From assembly GCA_001599815.1 (NCBI GenBank), contig BCIA01000001.1, forward strand, positions 6,344,978 to 6,408,977: a stretch of 64,000 nucleotides of DNA, written 5' to 3'. A program made the position numbers and the translations under genes. Position 1 is the stretch's first letter. Every line of letters begins with the position of its first letter. The DNA comes from Furcasterigmium furcatum (taxonomy: Eukaryota; Ascomycota; Sordariomycetes; Glomerellales; Plectosphaerellaceae). The notes under the pieces are model-generated. The model ran no database searches, was not told where the DNA came from, and worked only from the letters and a program-made list of their open reading frames with translations. This document shows positions 42,635 to 53,547 of the stretch, piece after piece.

Positions 42635-43945
42635 ATGACAAAAGAAGAGAGTACGTCGTCCTTTGCTGCCCGCCCCGGTCCCCGCTGACATCCCGACCAG
42701 CCAACGGCAAGCGCAAGGCCTCCGAGGAGCCCTCGTCGCCCTCGGCCTCGAAACGAATTAAACATGACGAGTCCGCCGAGCCCGAAGCAGAGGAGAAGCC
42801 AGAGATGAAGCGCATCCCGTTTCCGGAAAAGGTACGGTCGAACAACTCCAATCACACCATAACATCACACCCCTCGTGTGCTGACTGTCGCGTCGCAGCC
42901 TGCCGTCATCGAGGAGCGCACCGGCGAGATCGAGTTCCGCGTGGTCAACAACGACAACGAGCGCGAGTCGCTCATCATCCTCACCGGCCTCAAGTGCATC
43001 TTCCAGAAACAGCTCCCCAAGATGCCCAAGGACTACATTGCGCGCCTTGTCTACGACCGGACCCACTTGTCCATTGCCATCGTCAAGAAACCCCTCGAGG
43101 TCGTCGGCGGCATCACGTACCGCCCATTCAAGGGCCGCCAGTTTGCCGAGATCGTCTTCTGCGCCATCTCCAGCGACCAGCAGGTCAAGGGATACGGCGC
43201 CCATCTCATGTCCCACCTCAAGGACTACGTCAAGGCGACCAGCGACGTCATGCACTTCCTCACATACGCAGATAACTACGCCATTGGCTACTTCAAGAAG
43301 CAGGGCTTCACCAAGGAGATCACGCTCCCGCGCAAGGTGTGGATGGGGTACATCAAGGACTACGAGGGAGGAACGATAATGCAGTGCTCCATGGTCCCCC
43401 GCATCCGCTACCTCGAGATGGGCCGCATGCTCCTCAAGCAGAAGGAGTGCGTCCAGGCCAAGATCCGCGCCTATTCCAAGTCGCACGTCATCCACTCGCC
43501 GCCCAAAGAGTGGAAGACGGGCGCGAAACCCATCGACCCGCTGTCCATCCCGGCCATCCGGGCCTCCGGCTGGTCCCCGGACATGGACGAGCTGGCGCGC
43601 CAGCCCCGCCACGGTCCCAACTACAACCAGCTGCTGCACCTGCTGAACGACATGCAGAACCACCAGTCGGCCTGGCCGTTCCTCGTGCCGGTGAACAAGG
43701 ACGACGTCGCCGACTACTACGAGGTGATCAAGGAGCCGATGGACCTCAGCACGATGGAGAACAAGCTCGAGGCCGACCAGTACGCGACGCCCGAGGACTT
43801 CACCCGCGACGCGCGCCTCGTCTTCGACAACTGCCGCAAGTACAACAACGAGAGCACCCCGTACGCAAAGTCGGCCAACAAGCTCGAGAAGTTCATGTGG
43901 CAGCAGATCAAAGCCATCCCCGAGTGGTCCCACCTGGAGCCGTAG
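42635..43945 (+). CDS. GCN5: Histone acetyltransferase GCN5 (SAGA/ADA)
   Basis: Nuclear acetyltransferase acting on histone H3 lysines. Exons are 42635-42650 (only 16 nt), 42701-42831 and 42899-43945, giving 397 residues. A short basic N-terminal tail (GKRKASEEPSSPSASKRIKH) is followed by the GNAT domain: catalytic glutamate at about 133 in FAEIVFCAI, acetyl-CoA loop QVKGYGAHLM at about 144, and YADNYAIGYFKKQGF. The bromodomain is near residue 290 to the end (NDMQNHQSAWPFLVPVNK, DYYEVIKEPMDLSTME, FDNCRKYNNESTPYAKSANKLE). It ends SHLEP. The frame after the stop stays open for another 64 codons (see findings). It is shorter than the yeast protein, mostly at the N terminus. Confidence 0.95.
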
Positions 43946-46900
43946 GTGGGCTCCGTGGCCGCTCCGAGCGCCGCGAGCGCCGCGCCCCGCAGTCGCCGCA
44001 ACTGGAATCGCGGCACGCCGTCCAAGTCGGACATTGCCCTCGTCGAGGTGCAGAGGGAGCACGAGCTGGTCAAAGGCATCGCTACCCGCAGCAGACTGGG
44101 CCATCGCTCCTCATCTGTGTCCGTCGAGGGCGGCGCCTGACGCGGTTCCTGCGCGCGGTTCTCTCTGGTCTATTATCTTTGCATTATTGCTTTCGTGCGC
44201 ATGGCGTTGGGGGTGGCAAAATCAGGGTAGGGGGTGGTGATGAACACGCATCGATACGGGACGGGAGGGCACGTGCTTTTTTGTCTGTTGGATTGGAGTT
44301 TGGCGCCACGAACCTTGTACCAGTATAGGAAAGGGATAGCCAGGTAGATACCCGTTTTGCAATTAGCAGCATGATTTCCGAGTCGCGACCGCACGTGGGT
44401 GTCTTGAGGCGTGGGCATATGTCCCTCAGGGGCCGGCGTCTGCACTCTGCCGACTTGAACTGCGTGGGCTAGTAGGGACTTGTGTTTGCGGAGCCCCTGT
44501 CGAGATGGCCATGCTCGTCTGCTAGCAGCAGGCGGGTGCAGGGTCCGTCTCGTTCTCGGGGAGCGCGAATCCCGCATATGATGGAGCATGGCGGGTATAG
44601 GACATGGACCGTGTTACATCTCACATGTGAGCAAAATAAGCTCTGAGACCAGCTTAACGGGCTAGAGCTGGCCCAGACGGCTTTATGAGACATCATCATG
44701 CAAGAATTGAGCCTACTTCGGTGTGGTGCAGCATTCAACCGTCCTGCAGCTTGAACGCAGCCCACCACGAGGGTCGCGGAATTAGGGCAGTCCTGATCAG
44801 GAAGGCTTCAGTTCCAGCCGTGGATGATCGAGATGATCGTTCTCTCCACCTGGAGAAACGAGATGACCTTGAAGTACATCAAGCGCAGATGGTTGAGTTG
44901 ACTGCCCCCCTTACTTCAAGGGACCGAAGTGGCCTCGCTTCCCACTTGAAGCAACCCGAGATATCTGCTTACTAGACCTACGAGTTTTGAGAATGATTCA
45001 AGCCAACTTGTGCTTACTTTTCTGAACAGCTGATACCTGCACCTGCGGCGCATTCTTCAACCGCCCTGCAAGGCAGGCAAGCCTTGTACGCAAGCACTGC
45101 AAGCCACTCACTCACAGGCAGGCAGTCGAACACGTTGACACCCGGACTCGACAGCCCGTGGGCAGCAGCCACAGGCGGCAGGGATTCGCAGCCTGCGGGC
45201 GATGGGTAGCCGGGCCGCTGGATCTGGTTGGTCCGCCGGCATCACCGGTTGCATGAGCTACGGAGCCATCTTCGTGGAGCCATGTACCGACGCTACTGAG
45301 GCAGGATAGGGCGGGATAGACCGCTCGGTGAGGGTGTGTCGACCCGCGCTCCGTCCAGGGGGGGCGGGTATGGACGCTGTCTGCTCGCCGAGACGATGTG
45401 ACCCTGGGCTGAGCTGAGCTCGTGGTCGCCGACTCTGAACTGCAGGACGAATTGTGCCATATTGCGAGTGTTTCTCAGCGCCATGGTCCGATGATGGGAA
45501 GATATAGCCTCAGATGCGGCGTAGTCGGGTCCGAATTGGGCTGCTGGAAGCAGGATTCAGCAGGATGGGGGCAGGAGATGGGCTGCACTAAGGGTCTGTA
45601 CAACTGCGAAGCTACGTAAGATCGAATCCTTCGGACTCGGGGGGTCTTGGGTTTGTGATCGTCATCGATGCTGCGAGCCTGCGAGGCCAAGAGGATTGGA
45701 ATATTCCTTCGGCCCACCGGCGGTCCACCCCTGGAGAGAGGCACCCCGGGCCTGCTCGCTGCTGCTGCCGTACCTCCCTCACTGGGCGTAGCCCGTGGGC
45801 GCCAAGGGGGACGCCTGCCGCTGCACATCAGAGGTTCCTGGTATGGCCCGGCACTTCTGAGGCACACGGGGCGGAGGGCGTTCCGCGCAGCATCGCCAGC
45901 GGGAGCCGGGGTGGGCGGCCCCCAAAGTCAGATATGACGGCCAAGCTCAGGCTGGTTTGATAGAATAGCCGGAATGAAGGGGTTGTGTATTCCGGAGACG
46001 ATGGATCAGAGAAGGGGTGTGGTGAGCAGATCCAGCAGATCCTCAGGGGCGAGCAGCCCGTTGAACAAGGCGCGATATTGACCAAAACAGACGATGGGCA
46101 AGCCCTAGAGCCGGCCCGGTGGACGCCCTGCTGCATGCCTCCTGCATCGTCCGAACGGCTGCATCCTGCGCGCTCCAACCAGAAAGACTGTCTGGAAGCA
46201 CTCCGTGGGGAAAGGTTTCCTGCTCCACGGGTATCAGGTCTATCAGTGGCGAGTGGTGCCCGTGGTGTTGAAGGTTGAAAGAGAACGGCGGGACCCTTCA
46301 GACGGTTCGGGCCCACCATAACACGGTAAATGTCTCGACAGGGGAGCGTGATTGGCCTGGGTGCAGTCGCTTACCTCCGACAGGACCCTCCTCTGCAGGG
46401 CGGAACCGCGGGCACCCCTGTCGGGCCCCCTGGGGAGGCGCGGGCCCGGGATCCGTCCTTCAGTGGATGGGTCTGGCAGGCAGCGCTCGGCGGTGGTGTC
46501 ATCGCAGTGCCAGCAGGTGCAGCAGGCTGTCACTTTTGGGGCGTGCTCCGTGTCATTCTCCGGTGTTCGAATCCCAGGCTACCATAAGTCTGTCATCCGT
46601 CGTCCTCCGGCCGCTTCCATTTCCATGGCTGACTTCTCTCTGAGTGAATAGCCTCCTGACTGCCCCCTTTTGCCTCGTGAAGCACTCCAGCTTTTCTGCC
46701 GTGCACTTGACCTCCTGTTCTTTCCCAAAGTTCAGCCAGCCCGCCGCAAAACACGACCCCGCTTTCCATCCGCGGCCCCGGGTCGACGACCGAGTGCCCT
46801 GGACCAACCGCTGGTACACCCAAACTCCGCCTCCCCTCGGTTTTGGTGGCGCGACAACCGCCCCTTAAGTTTCCCAAGGCACCCTCCGCCCTTTGTGTCA

Positions 46901-47064
46901 GCCAACAAAACTCTCTTCTCGCGGAACCACAACAAACTCCTCAGGCTCCCGTTATTTACCTCTGCTACCCGCCGGGTCTGCCTACAAACAACGACAACCG
47001 CTCCAACGACCGCGACCGCTCCAACATCCATCCGCCCCGACCAGACAAACCGCAACCCGCAGCC
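43946..47064. other. Gene-poor interval of 3.1 kb
   Basis: It begins with an open frame in phase with GCN5 (to 44140). A degenerate repeat lies at 44826-44960. The last 200 bp before 47065 are the pyrimidine- and ACAAC-rich leader of the next gene. Between these no protein or RNA gene is supported; open frames near 45475-45960 and 45828-46319 are shadows of one another. Confidence 0.45.
44826..44960 (+). repeat. Dispersed short repeat, degenerate array
   Basis: Units include GATCGAGATGATCGTTCTCTCC, ACGAGATGACCTTGAAG and GAAGTGGCCTCGCTTCCC. They resemble the 21190-21330 array. Confidence 0.4.
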
Positions 47065-48087
47065 ATGAAGGGAACTCCCGTCGACCAGCTCGTCTACGAG
47101 TGCATGTTCCCCAAGCCTCGCTCCAGCGACCCCCAAAGCTTCCACGCCCTTCTCCAGCGAAACCTCATCCCCGAAGTCCGCTCCGAAGTCCACTCCTTCT
47201 ACGGCCACATCGACACCTCCGAGGCAAAGTATCCCGGCCTCGACTACGGTCACCACATCCACCGCATCCGCCTTAGCCGCTGGCCCTGGCACCGCCGCCT
47301 CTTCCGCGCCTTCGATAACCTCCGCCTCACCCCCAACGAGATCGCCAACCTCACAAAGTGGGAGGGCACCCGCTGGGCCAAGGAGCGCTACGAGAAGGAG
47401 CAGAACATCACAATCAGGGACACCGCCGGCGACGGCTTCCCCGACTGGGTCGAACCCGAGCACCGCATGGAGGTCGCCGTCCAGCCTCCCCCGCGGCAAC
47501 GCACCACCCGCGCCGCAGCATCCCGTCCCGCCGTCCCTGAACCCACATCCGACCTCGAGGAGGAGGAGGAGAGCGAAGACGAGATCCAGAGCAGCGTCGG
47601 CACCGCCCTGAACCAGCGCCTCCGCGAGCGTGTCGCCCGGCGCCAGGCAGGCGAGACCGACACCCCGCTCGACGAGGAGTGGGAGCAGTGGCTCAAGAAT
47701 GTCATCGAGTCCGGCGAGCTGCCCCTGACCCCCGACCAGATCCTCGGCCGCTCCGACGCCGACGCCGCCCGCGTCCCCCAGACCCTGCTGCCGCCTCGCA
47801 TGCTCAACGCCGCCCGCGCCGGCCAGTGGAACGACATCCCCGACTTCCTGCACGCCCTCATCCGACGCATCATCGACGAGACCCCCGCCAGGAGCGAGGA
47901 GGCCACCGCCCCCGCCTCCCCCAGCATGCCCCCGCTGACCCGGACATCCCCCGCCGCCGAGGCGCCCGACTACCTCATCGCCAGCATCAGTGTCAACTGG
48001 CGACGAAACTACGGCGACCTCCGGCTGCCCGCCGGCGACGCCAACAACATGAGGCTACAAAGGACGGCTGAGGCCCCGGGCGCGTAG
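47065..48087 (+). CDS. Conserved fungal protein of unknown function
   Basis: A single-exon protein of 340 residues. The N-terminal 130 residues look folded: VDQLVYECMFPKPRSSDPQSFHALLQ, then EVRSEVHSFYGHIDTSEAKYPGLDYGHHIHRIRLSRWPWHRRLFRAFDNLRLTPNEIANLTKWEGTRWAKERYE. A linker follows with an acidic run DLEEEEESEDEIQ, then helical segments DEEWEQWLKNVIESGELPLTPDQIL and a C-terminal helix near ISVNWRRNYGDLRLP. There is no signal peptide or transmembrane segment. Codon use is strongly C-ending. The tryptophan/histidine-rich first domain resembles uncharacterised Sordariomycete proteins; I cannot assign a role. Confidence 0.8.
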   Translation: MKGTPVDQLVYECMFPKPRSSDPQSFHALLQRNLIPEVRSEVHSFYGHIDTSEAKYPGLDYGHHIHRIRLSRWPWHRRLFRAFDNLRLTPNEIANLTKWEGTRWAKERYEKEQNITIRDTAGDGFPDWVEPEHRMEVAVQPPPRQRTTRAAASRPAVPEPTSDLEEEEESEDEIQSSVGTALNQRLRERVARRQAGETDTPLDEEWEQWLKNVIESGELPLTPDQILGRSDADAARVPQTLLPPRMLNAARAGQWNDIPDFLHALIRRIIDETPARSEEATAPASPSMPPLTRTSPAAEAPDYLIASISVNWRRNYGDLRLPAGDANNMRLQRTAEAPGA

Positions 48088-50334
48088 GTCCGCCCGCCCC
48101 TCACTGCCGACATCACGGCCCCAGAATGGATCCGGCTGTACCAGGAGAGCTGGGCAAGGCGTAGCCAGATTGCACGTAGTTGAAAGACCGCAGCCTGCCG
48201 GCCGGCAGCAGCCTGATTACGCTCGAACACCCCATCATCATCCCAAGCCTCCCCTCTTGATTTTCATTTCCTTCCCGTCCAGCACATCGCATCACCATTA
48301 CCCCGGTTCATTGGAGGCGTTCCACGGCTACTTGTTTTTGAGGCGCTCGAGACGGAATTGGAATCCCAGGCACGGCTATCGCCTGTAGAAGAAAGTACTA
48401 GCAGCGAGGCAGCAGATACTGTTGCCGAAGCGAGAGGACGGAACACGAAGTCTACATGATTCAAAGTTTTTTCCCCTAGAAGTCCCCCGGTCTGAAGTGT
48501 CCTGCCACCTTGCGGCACGGCACGCGGCGTTTATTGAGCGAATACAACATGAATTTTGTTACTTGGTGCTGAACGGTAGAGTGATGATCCGGTTCGTTCC
48601 GGTTGGAGCATCTGGCCACCTTTGGGATTCTTGTGCGGCGTGGGTACTGATGATCTGTGATCGCCCTGTGGATGATCGCGGCACAGAAACGGCTGTATCA
48701 CTTGAAAACCTTCGATCGAATGTTGCTGACATATTACAAAGGGCGGAATGGTCTGGATCCGTCGGCGGCTGGCTGGGCTGGGCTGCGCCGTCCACGGCTA
48801 TTTGGACGGCACCGCCCCCGCATGCCGGGCGCTAAGAATAGGGGTCAGGGGTCGGTCGTCCGATGACGTAGTGGAGCCCTCTGGGATCACGATGACTTTC
48901 TAAACAGGCGAGGGCTGAGGCGCTGAAGTAAGCGGCGGCCCTGGTCACCAGCACGGCCATAGATCTGATGAATCCGTTGAGATCCGTAGTGCTTGTACAG
49001 TTGTGCGCTCCATCACCCTCGTCCAATATCTTCGGGCAGCTCAAATCGGCGTGTCTCTCCCCTCCCCAACTGCCATCCTATTCCCATCTGCCCCCTGCAT
49101 CATGTTCACGCGCGCTGCGCCAATGCGCCGCTCGACTCCGTTTTGCTGGTCTGGCTGGACTTTTCGTCTTGAGCGACTTCAGCACCATCATCCAAGGCGC
49201 GATCCATCTCCTCCGGATGGCTGGCGAGTGAGCTGGGTGATCCCACAACTTTACGATCACCCGCCAGTCACCCAGACGCGCGACGGCTGGGTGAGTGAAT
49301 GATCCCGGGGCGATCACGGCCGTGATGCCAATACCTTCGTCCAGTGGCACCTCTCCACATGACTATGCTATCACTGATGATCCAATCTTACTTCGTGCAA
49401 GTGGCTGGCTGGCGGCCTATAATTCAATGGTAATAAGGAGATATAACTTTATCACCTGATATAGAGTTTTCTCAGGAGACGGGCGTACAATTTTCATGAC
49501 CACGGAGGCGTATGGGCATTACGCCGAGAAAACTCTATATCGGTTGATATAGGCATATCTCCTAATTACCATTGAATGAGAATGAACCAAAAAAGAACCA
49601 AAAAAGACTCCAGGAACTTCTAGACACATATTCTATCTGTTACCGTAACTCCTATCCGTGCCCCTCACCGCGCTGATCCCTTCAACCTCATTTCGCCCCG
49701 CAGCGCCGTATACGACCATCTCCGTTGGTAGATGGCTCGCATGGAGCTCACTGACGCGACTGTCTGTTTTTTTATTGAGAGCTCCCAAGACTTGGGTTTG
49801 CCATCCAGCTCCAATTGATGGTCTCTTCGACGTCTCCTCTGCAGAGACCAAAGAAGGCCTGATATGTGATATCCAGGGCTTCGGCTGATTGTGGTGGCGT
49901 GTTACTTTGCGAGACGAACAGGTCGCGTACTCCTGTGAACTATGGTACCTTCTCGAGATTCTTGTCCAGCAAGCCAGCAAACAGAGACGAGTGGAACGAC
50001 GGCTGTGGGTTTGAAATACCCTTTGTCGTACTAGCTCTTGGTTGTATATATTGTACGTATGCGCAGCCGCATTGTACTTATGTCAAAGAATTTAAACCCT
50101 CCTGGGAAAGAATAGGGGTCGTCCCATTGCTCTGGGGAATTCCTGATCAGCTCAGGAGATGCCGTCGGCCCACGATGCCGCAAGAAGACGCAATGCTGAA
50201 TGTGGTCGGGGCTTTCGGGGCGTGGGTCAGAGATGGCCGGGTATGCGATCCGTAGTTTCGCCTGCTCTCTGGCATGTCGAGTTCCAGTGACTCAAGCAAA
50301 AGCCGGGCCGCAGGGCTTCCGAGATTTCTGAGTA
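48088..50334. other. Intergenic with MITE
   Basis: 2.2 kb separating the conserved core from the right accessory block. It holds an intact MITE-like element (49423-49576) and several GTGATC/GATCAC palindromic bits near 49235-49320. No gene is supported. Confidence 0.5.
49423..49576 (+). mobile_element. MITE-like element with 51-nt terminal inverted repeats
   Basis: A 154-bp element whose ends are inverted arms 49423-49473 and 49526-49576. The left arm begins TTCAATGGTAATAAGGAGAT and ends GATATAGAGTTTTCTC; the right arm is the imperfect reverse complement. The internal 52 bp has no coding capacity. A second, decayed copy lies at 26403-26566. The tip is palindromic with its flank (ATTCAAT/ATTGAAT), so a target-site duplication cannot be resolved. 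Confidence 0.78.
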
Positions 50335-52930
50335 CTAATAGTGTGAAGAGGAACCCTCGTCGTAAGAGTGCTGCATGCCAGCCGATCCGGAAGGGTCGCC
50401 GACCATGGGGAAAGGGACCATCTGATCGAGTGACATCAGTGCTGAGTGCGACGGCCACTGCATGGGAAACATATCCAGAGTCATATCGGGGGCCATCTCT
50501 CCGCAGATGGCTTGGAAAGAAACCGAGTCGGCCATGGACTCGTTGGCGGCGTCAGTTTTGAGGCTGATGTATCTCGAGGCAGCGCCATGGAGAGGCTTGA
50601 ACGTCTTTAGGAGGTGAGCAGCGCTGATGCACAGTTGATTCTGGCCGGCTTCCACTGAATCAATCATCGAGCCCAAGAGTCCAAGGTCTGATACGTCCAG
50701 CGTCCAGATTGCGTGGCAGAGGATAACGAAGAAGGGCACACAGGTGGACGACAAGAGCCCCCTGCCAAGATGTCAACGAGGCAGCACTCGACCGCGGTTG
50801 AAGGGTATACATACCAATGAATACAGACGTCCAACAAATACACGTGGCTTTTGTCAATCAAGGCCATATTGTCCGAATACTCCCTGATTGCTTGCCGAGC
50901 TGTCGAGATGCATTCATCGCTGAACGTCGAGCGATCAACAGACGTGCTGCGATATATGAGGCAGATTAGTGAGAGCCGTGATAGCCGGTCGCACCGAATA
51001 AGCACATCATCCATGCTGTTGCCGAGACTTTGACGTCTCTCACGGAGAAAGTTTCTCTATGTTGGTTGAATCCGTTAGTACGCCACACCTATCACGAGGT
51101 AAGAATGTGTTGGTAATTGCTCACGTCGAGGGGATCCAGATCTTCCGTGATCCGCTGTACTTCGCTGGCCAGGTTTCTGGCACGGGACTCCCTCATTCCT
51201 GGATCTTGGCACAGAGCCTGAGGACTGTACAACTCATCGTACACCCGGCCCTCGATCTGGGCAAACTGCAGCCACTGTGGTGCGAGGATGCCCAAGGAAG
51301 TCCCTCCTTGAGAGCCGAATCGAACGCTGCGGAGGGACACTGTGATGTCATGGTCGCGCAATGTCGAGGACCGCCCTAGCTGCAGAGACAGATTCTTTTC
51401 CAACATGTATAGGGACCAGAACAGTTTTGACTTCTGCCGGGTCTCGACGCTGAAGGCACTTTCCGCTTGAGACGCTATTCGGTGCAACCCGAGTGCTTGG
51501 CTCATGCGTGAGGCGATACTGACATATGTCCAGGCCGTGGTCGCCTTACATTGTGCCATACAGTATTCGGTCTGCGACGAGCTTGATCAGTGCCTGATAT
51601 TCCAGTCGAGACGCCGAAAAGGGACATTGGAGCATATGGGACTTACTGCCATCGTCAAAGCAAGCACGCAGTCGACCGTTGTCGGTAGGTGTAGTGGCAA
51701 GCTCGCAAGAATCCTTTCAACATTGCCGTGACAGACGTCGGCCTGGGCGGCGTATGTTCTTCTGACGTCTGTATCCGTGGCAGTCATGCTGCACTGAGAG
51801 AACAGCGAGTGCAACCCAATATGCGTGATGACCAGCTCTGGCAGCGAAGATTGGCCGTCGATGGAATAGAGACTAAGCAGATGCTCGGTCACCTGGCCGA
51901 CGCTCTCGAATGACATCGACCAGAAGAGCTTGAGGAGTCTATTCTCTGTGATTACCGTTTCCATTAGTGCTGGATGGCCACGGGAAAAAGACGCAAGCTT
52001 CCCAAGGATGAATGTTTTCGAATCAGACGGACCTTTCAGGATACGCAGACATTGAAGTGTCAGCTGCACCGGTGGCAGGGACAGCTGCAGTCTTTGATGA
52101 CTAGACGTTGTGTGACCGATATTTTGAACATCGACACTAGAGGGAGGAGTTGGCCTGCCAGTGCTTCGAATTGTTCCCATGATGGAATTGACTTCCTGGG
52201 ACTGAGAGAGCAGCAGGCTGTCATTCAGCGCGGTCTCCAGGACTCGTGTGGTGAAGTCGGCATGTGCGGCCAGCGACGAGTCTCCCCTGTACTGTGTCTC
52301 TTCTTCAGAAAGAGGGGAGGCTTCTGAATCATCGCGAAGGCCGCTTCCCCGGGATTCTCCAGCAGTCGTATGGTGGTCGTTGGGCGTGGAAGCTACCGAT
52401 GCGTGCGTCTTCACTGCCTCGCCGAGCGAAGGTGTGTGGCTCGCATCCCCTAGAAATATGCAGAGTTTGTCGACTCTCTCTGCAATGTAGTCAATTCTTT
52501 CTGCCCTGGGAGTCTGTTAGATGTCCGGTCCCAGGTAGTTGTCGAGGTCCGGAGGGGGGGCGTTGAACTGACAGTCGAGTAGGGCTACTGGTTGCCGGTT
52601 TAAGATTCTTTTTGGACCTAACCTTGTATCCAAGAGCATAGGTGCAAGGCACATTCAACCTGTGGCAGCTCGAACAAGGGTTTTCACGGTTGCAGCCAAC
52701 CTGCGCGATGTCTGTCAGCTCCAGGGTCGAGACACGGACGGACCGGAACTTTTACCTTCCGCACGCGACAGTGGTCGCACTGTCACAACAACGTTAGTAG
52801 CTACTCGCACTGCAGGCGCAACGAGTCTCGGATCGGATTGAGGCTGGCTGAGACTCGAGAGCGTACTTACGGACAGCTTGTGGCGCGCACTCGGGGCAGT
52901 GCTCGGTCCCGCCTCTGATTCCCCCTCCAT
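50335..52930 (-). CDS. Zn2Cys6 transcription factor flanking the ABC/UGT pair (left)
   Basis: Seven exons: 52930-52871, 52779-52756, 52700-52623, 52513-51647, 51571-51125, 51056-50815 and 50761-50335, giving 714 residues. The zinc cluster is split by an intron: a 24-nt exon encodes CDHCRVRK and the next VGCNRENPCSSCHRLNVPC. The fungal regulatory domain runs from about residue 190 (LPPVQLTLQCLRIL) through AWTYVSIASRMSQALGLHR, KSKLFWSLYMLEKNLSLQLGRSS and IHWGLLSSTCVPFFVILCHAIW. The exon 3-4 acceptor (52514, CTAACAG) is the least certain. It is divergent from the ABC exporter over 617 bp. Its architecture matches the factor at 61494, so the two probably derive from one family. Control of the ABC and UGT genes is inferred. 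Confidence 0.88.
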
Positions 52931-53547
52931 CTGACGTTGAGGGGCGGCGCGGATATGCACGCTCGGGATAGTATGCGGGAGTTGAAGGGCCTTGTTCAGG
53001 AGCGGGACGAGGAGAAGAGAAATCGGTGATTCGGGGCCGGAGACGGACGTGGGTTTCTTGTGTTATCAATCTGAGGACTTCGCACTAGAGGGAATGTGGG
53101 GTCTCTTTCGGGGTTTCGGGCGCCCGCGGAGACGCTTGATGTAAGTTTGGATGGCCCGGGGCTGCGAAGAAGCTTTCTAGCGTTCTGGAACATGCCGCTA
53201 CTAGAGAGAGCGTCGAGATTCGTCGACAGAATGGAGGCCCCTCGGAGCCTGGGTGGTTGGTCCGTATCCGAAGGTCCGTGTTTTACTTGGGTCCGAGACT
53301 GACATACGCGGCGGCTTGCCCGGCCGCTTGTTAAAGGGGCTGTTTGATGACACGCTCCATACGTCCAGGGGCTTCCTCTTCTAATAAGAAGCTCACTGGT
53401 ATCTCGTCACTCCTCGAAGCTGTTCCAAATTTTGACTCTTCAAACCTTCACATTCGTTCCCCTTCCTTTGTTGAACATATTTCTTGCTTACCCAGTGCGG
53501 CCACGCATAGTTCTCGCGCTCTCGTTTGCCGTCTGCGCATATCAGTC
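52931..53547. promoter_or_regulatory. Divergent promoter, Zn2Cys6 factor / ABC exporter
   Basis: 617 bp between the two start codons. It is GC-rich near the regulator and AT-richer with pyrimidine tracts (53440-53500) near the exporter. No repeated motif found. Confidence 0.5.

Noticed and set aside
42758..44104. 448-codon minus-strand open frame
   Set aside because: Antisense shadow of GCN5 with no family resemblance.
46563..46585. B-box-like GTGTTCGAATCCCAGG
   Set aside because: No A box, anticodon arm or acceptor stem can be drawn around it; taken as chance.
46732..47853. 373-codon minus-strand open frame
   Set aside because: Antisense shadow of the gene at 47065; glycine/valine-rich and without domain features.
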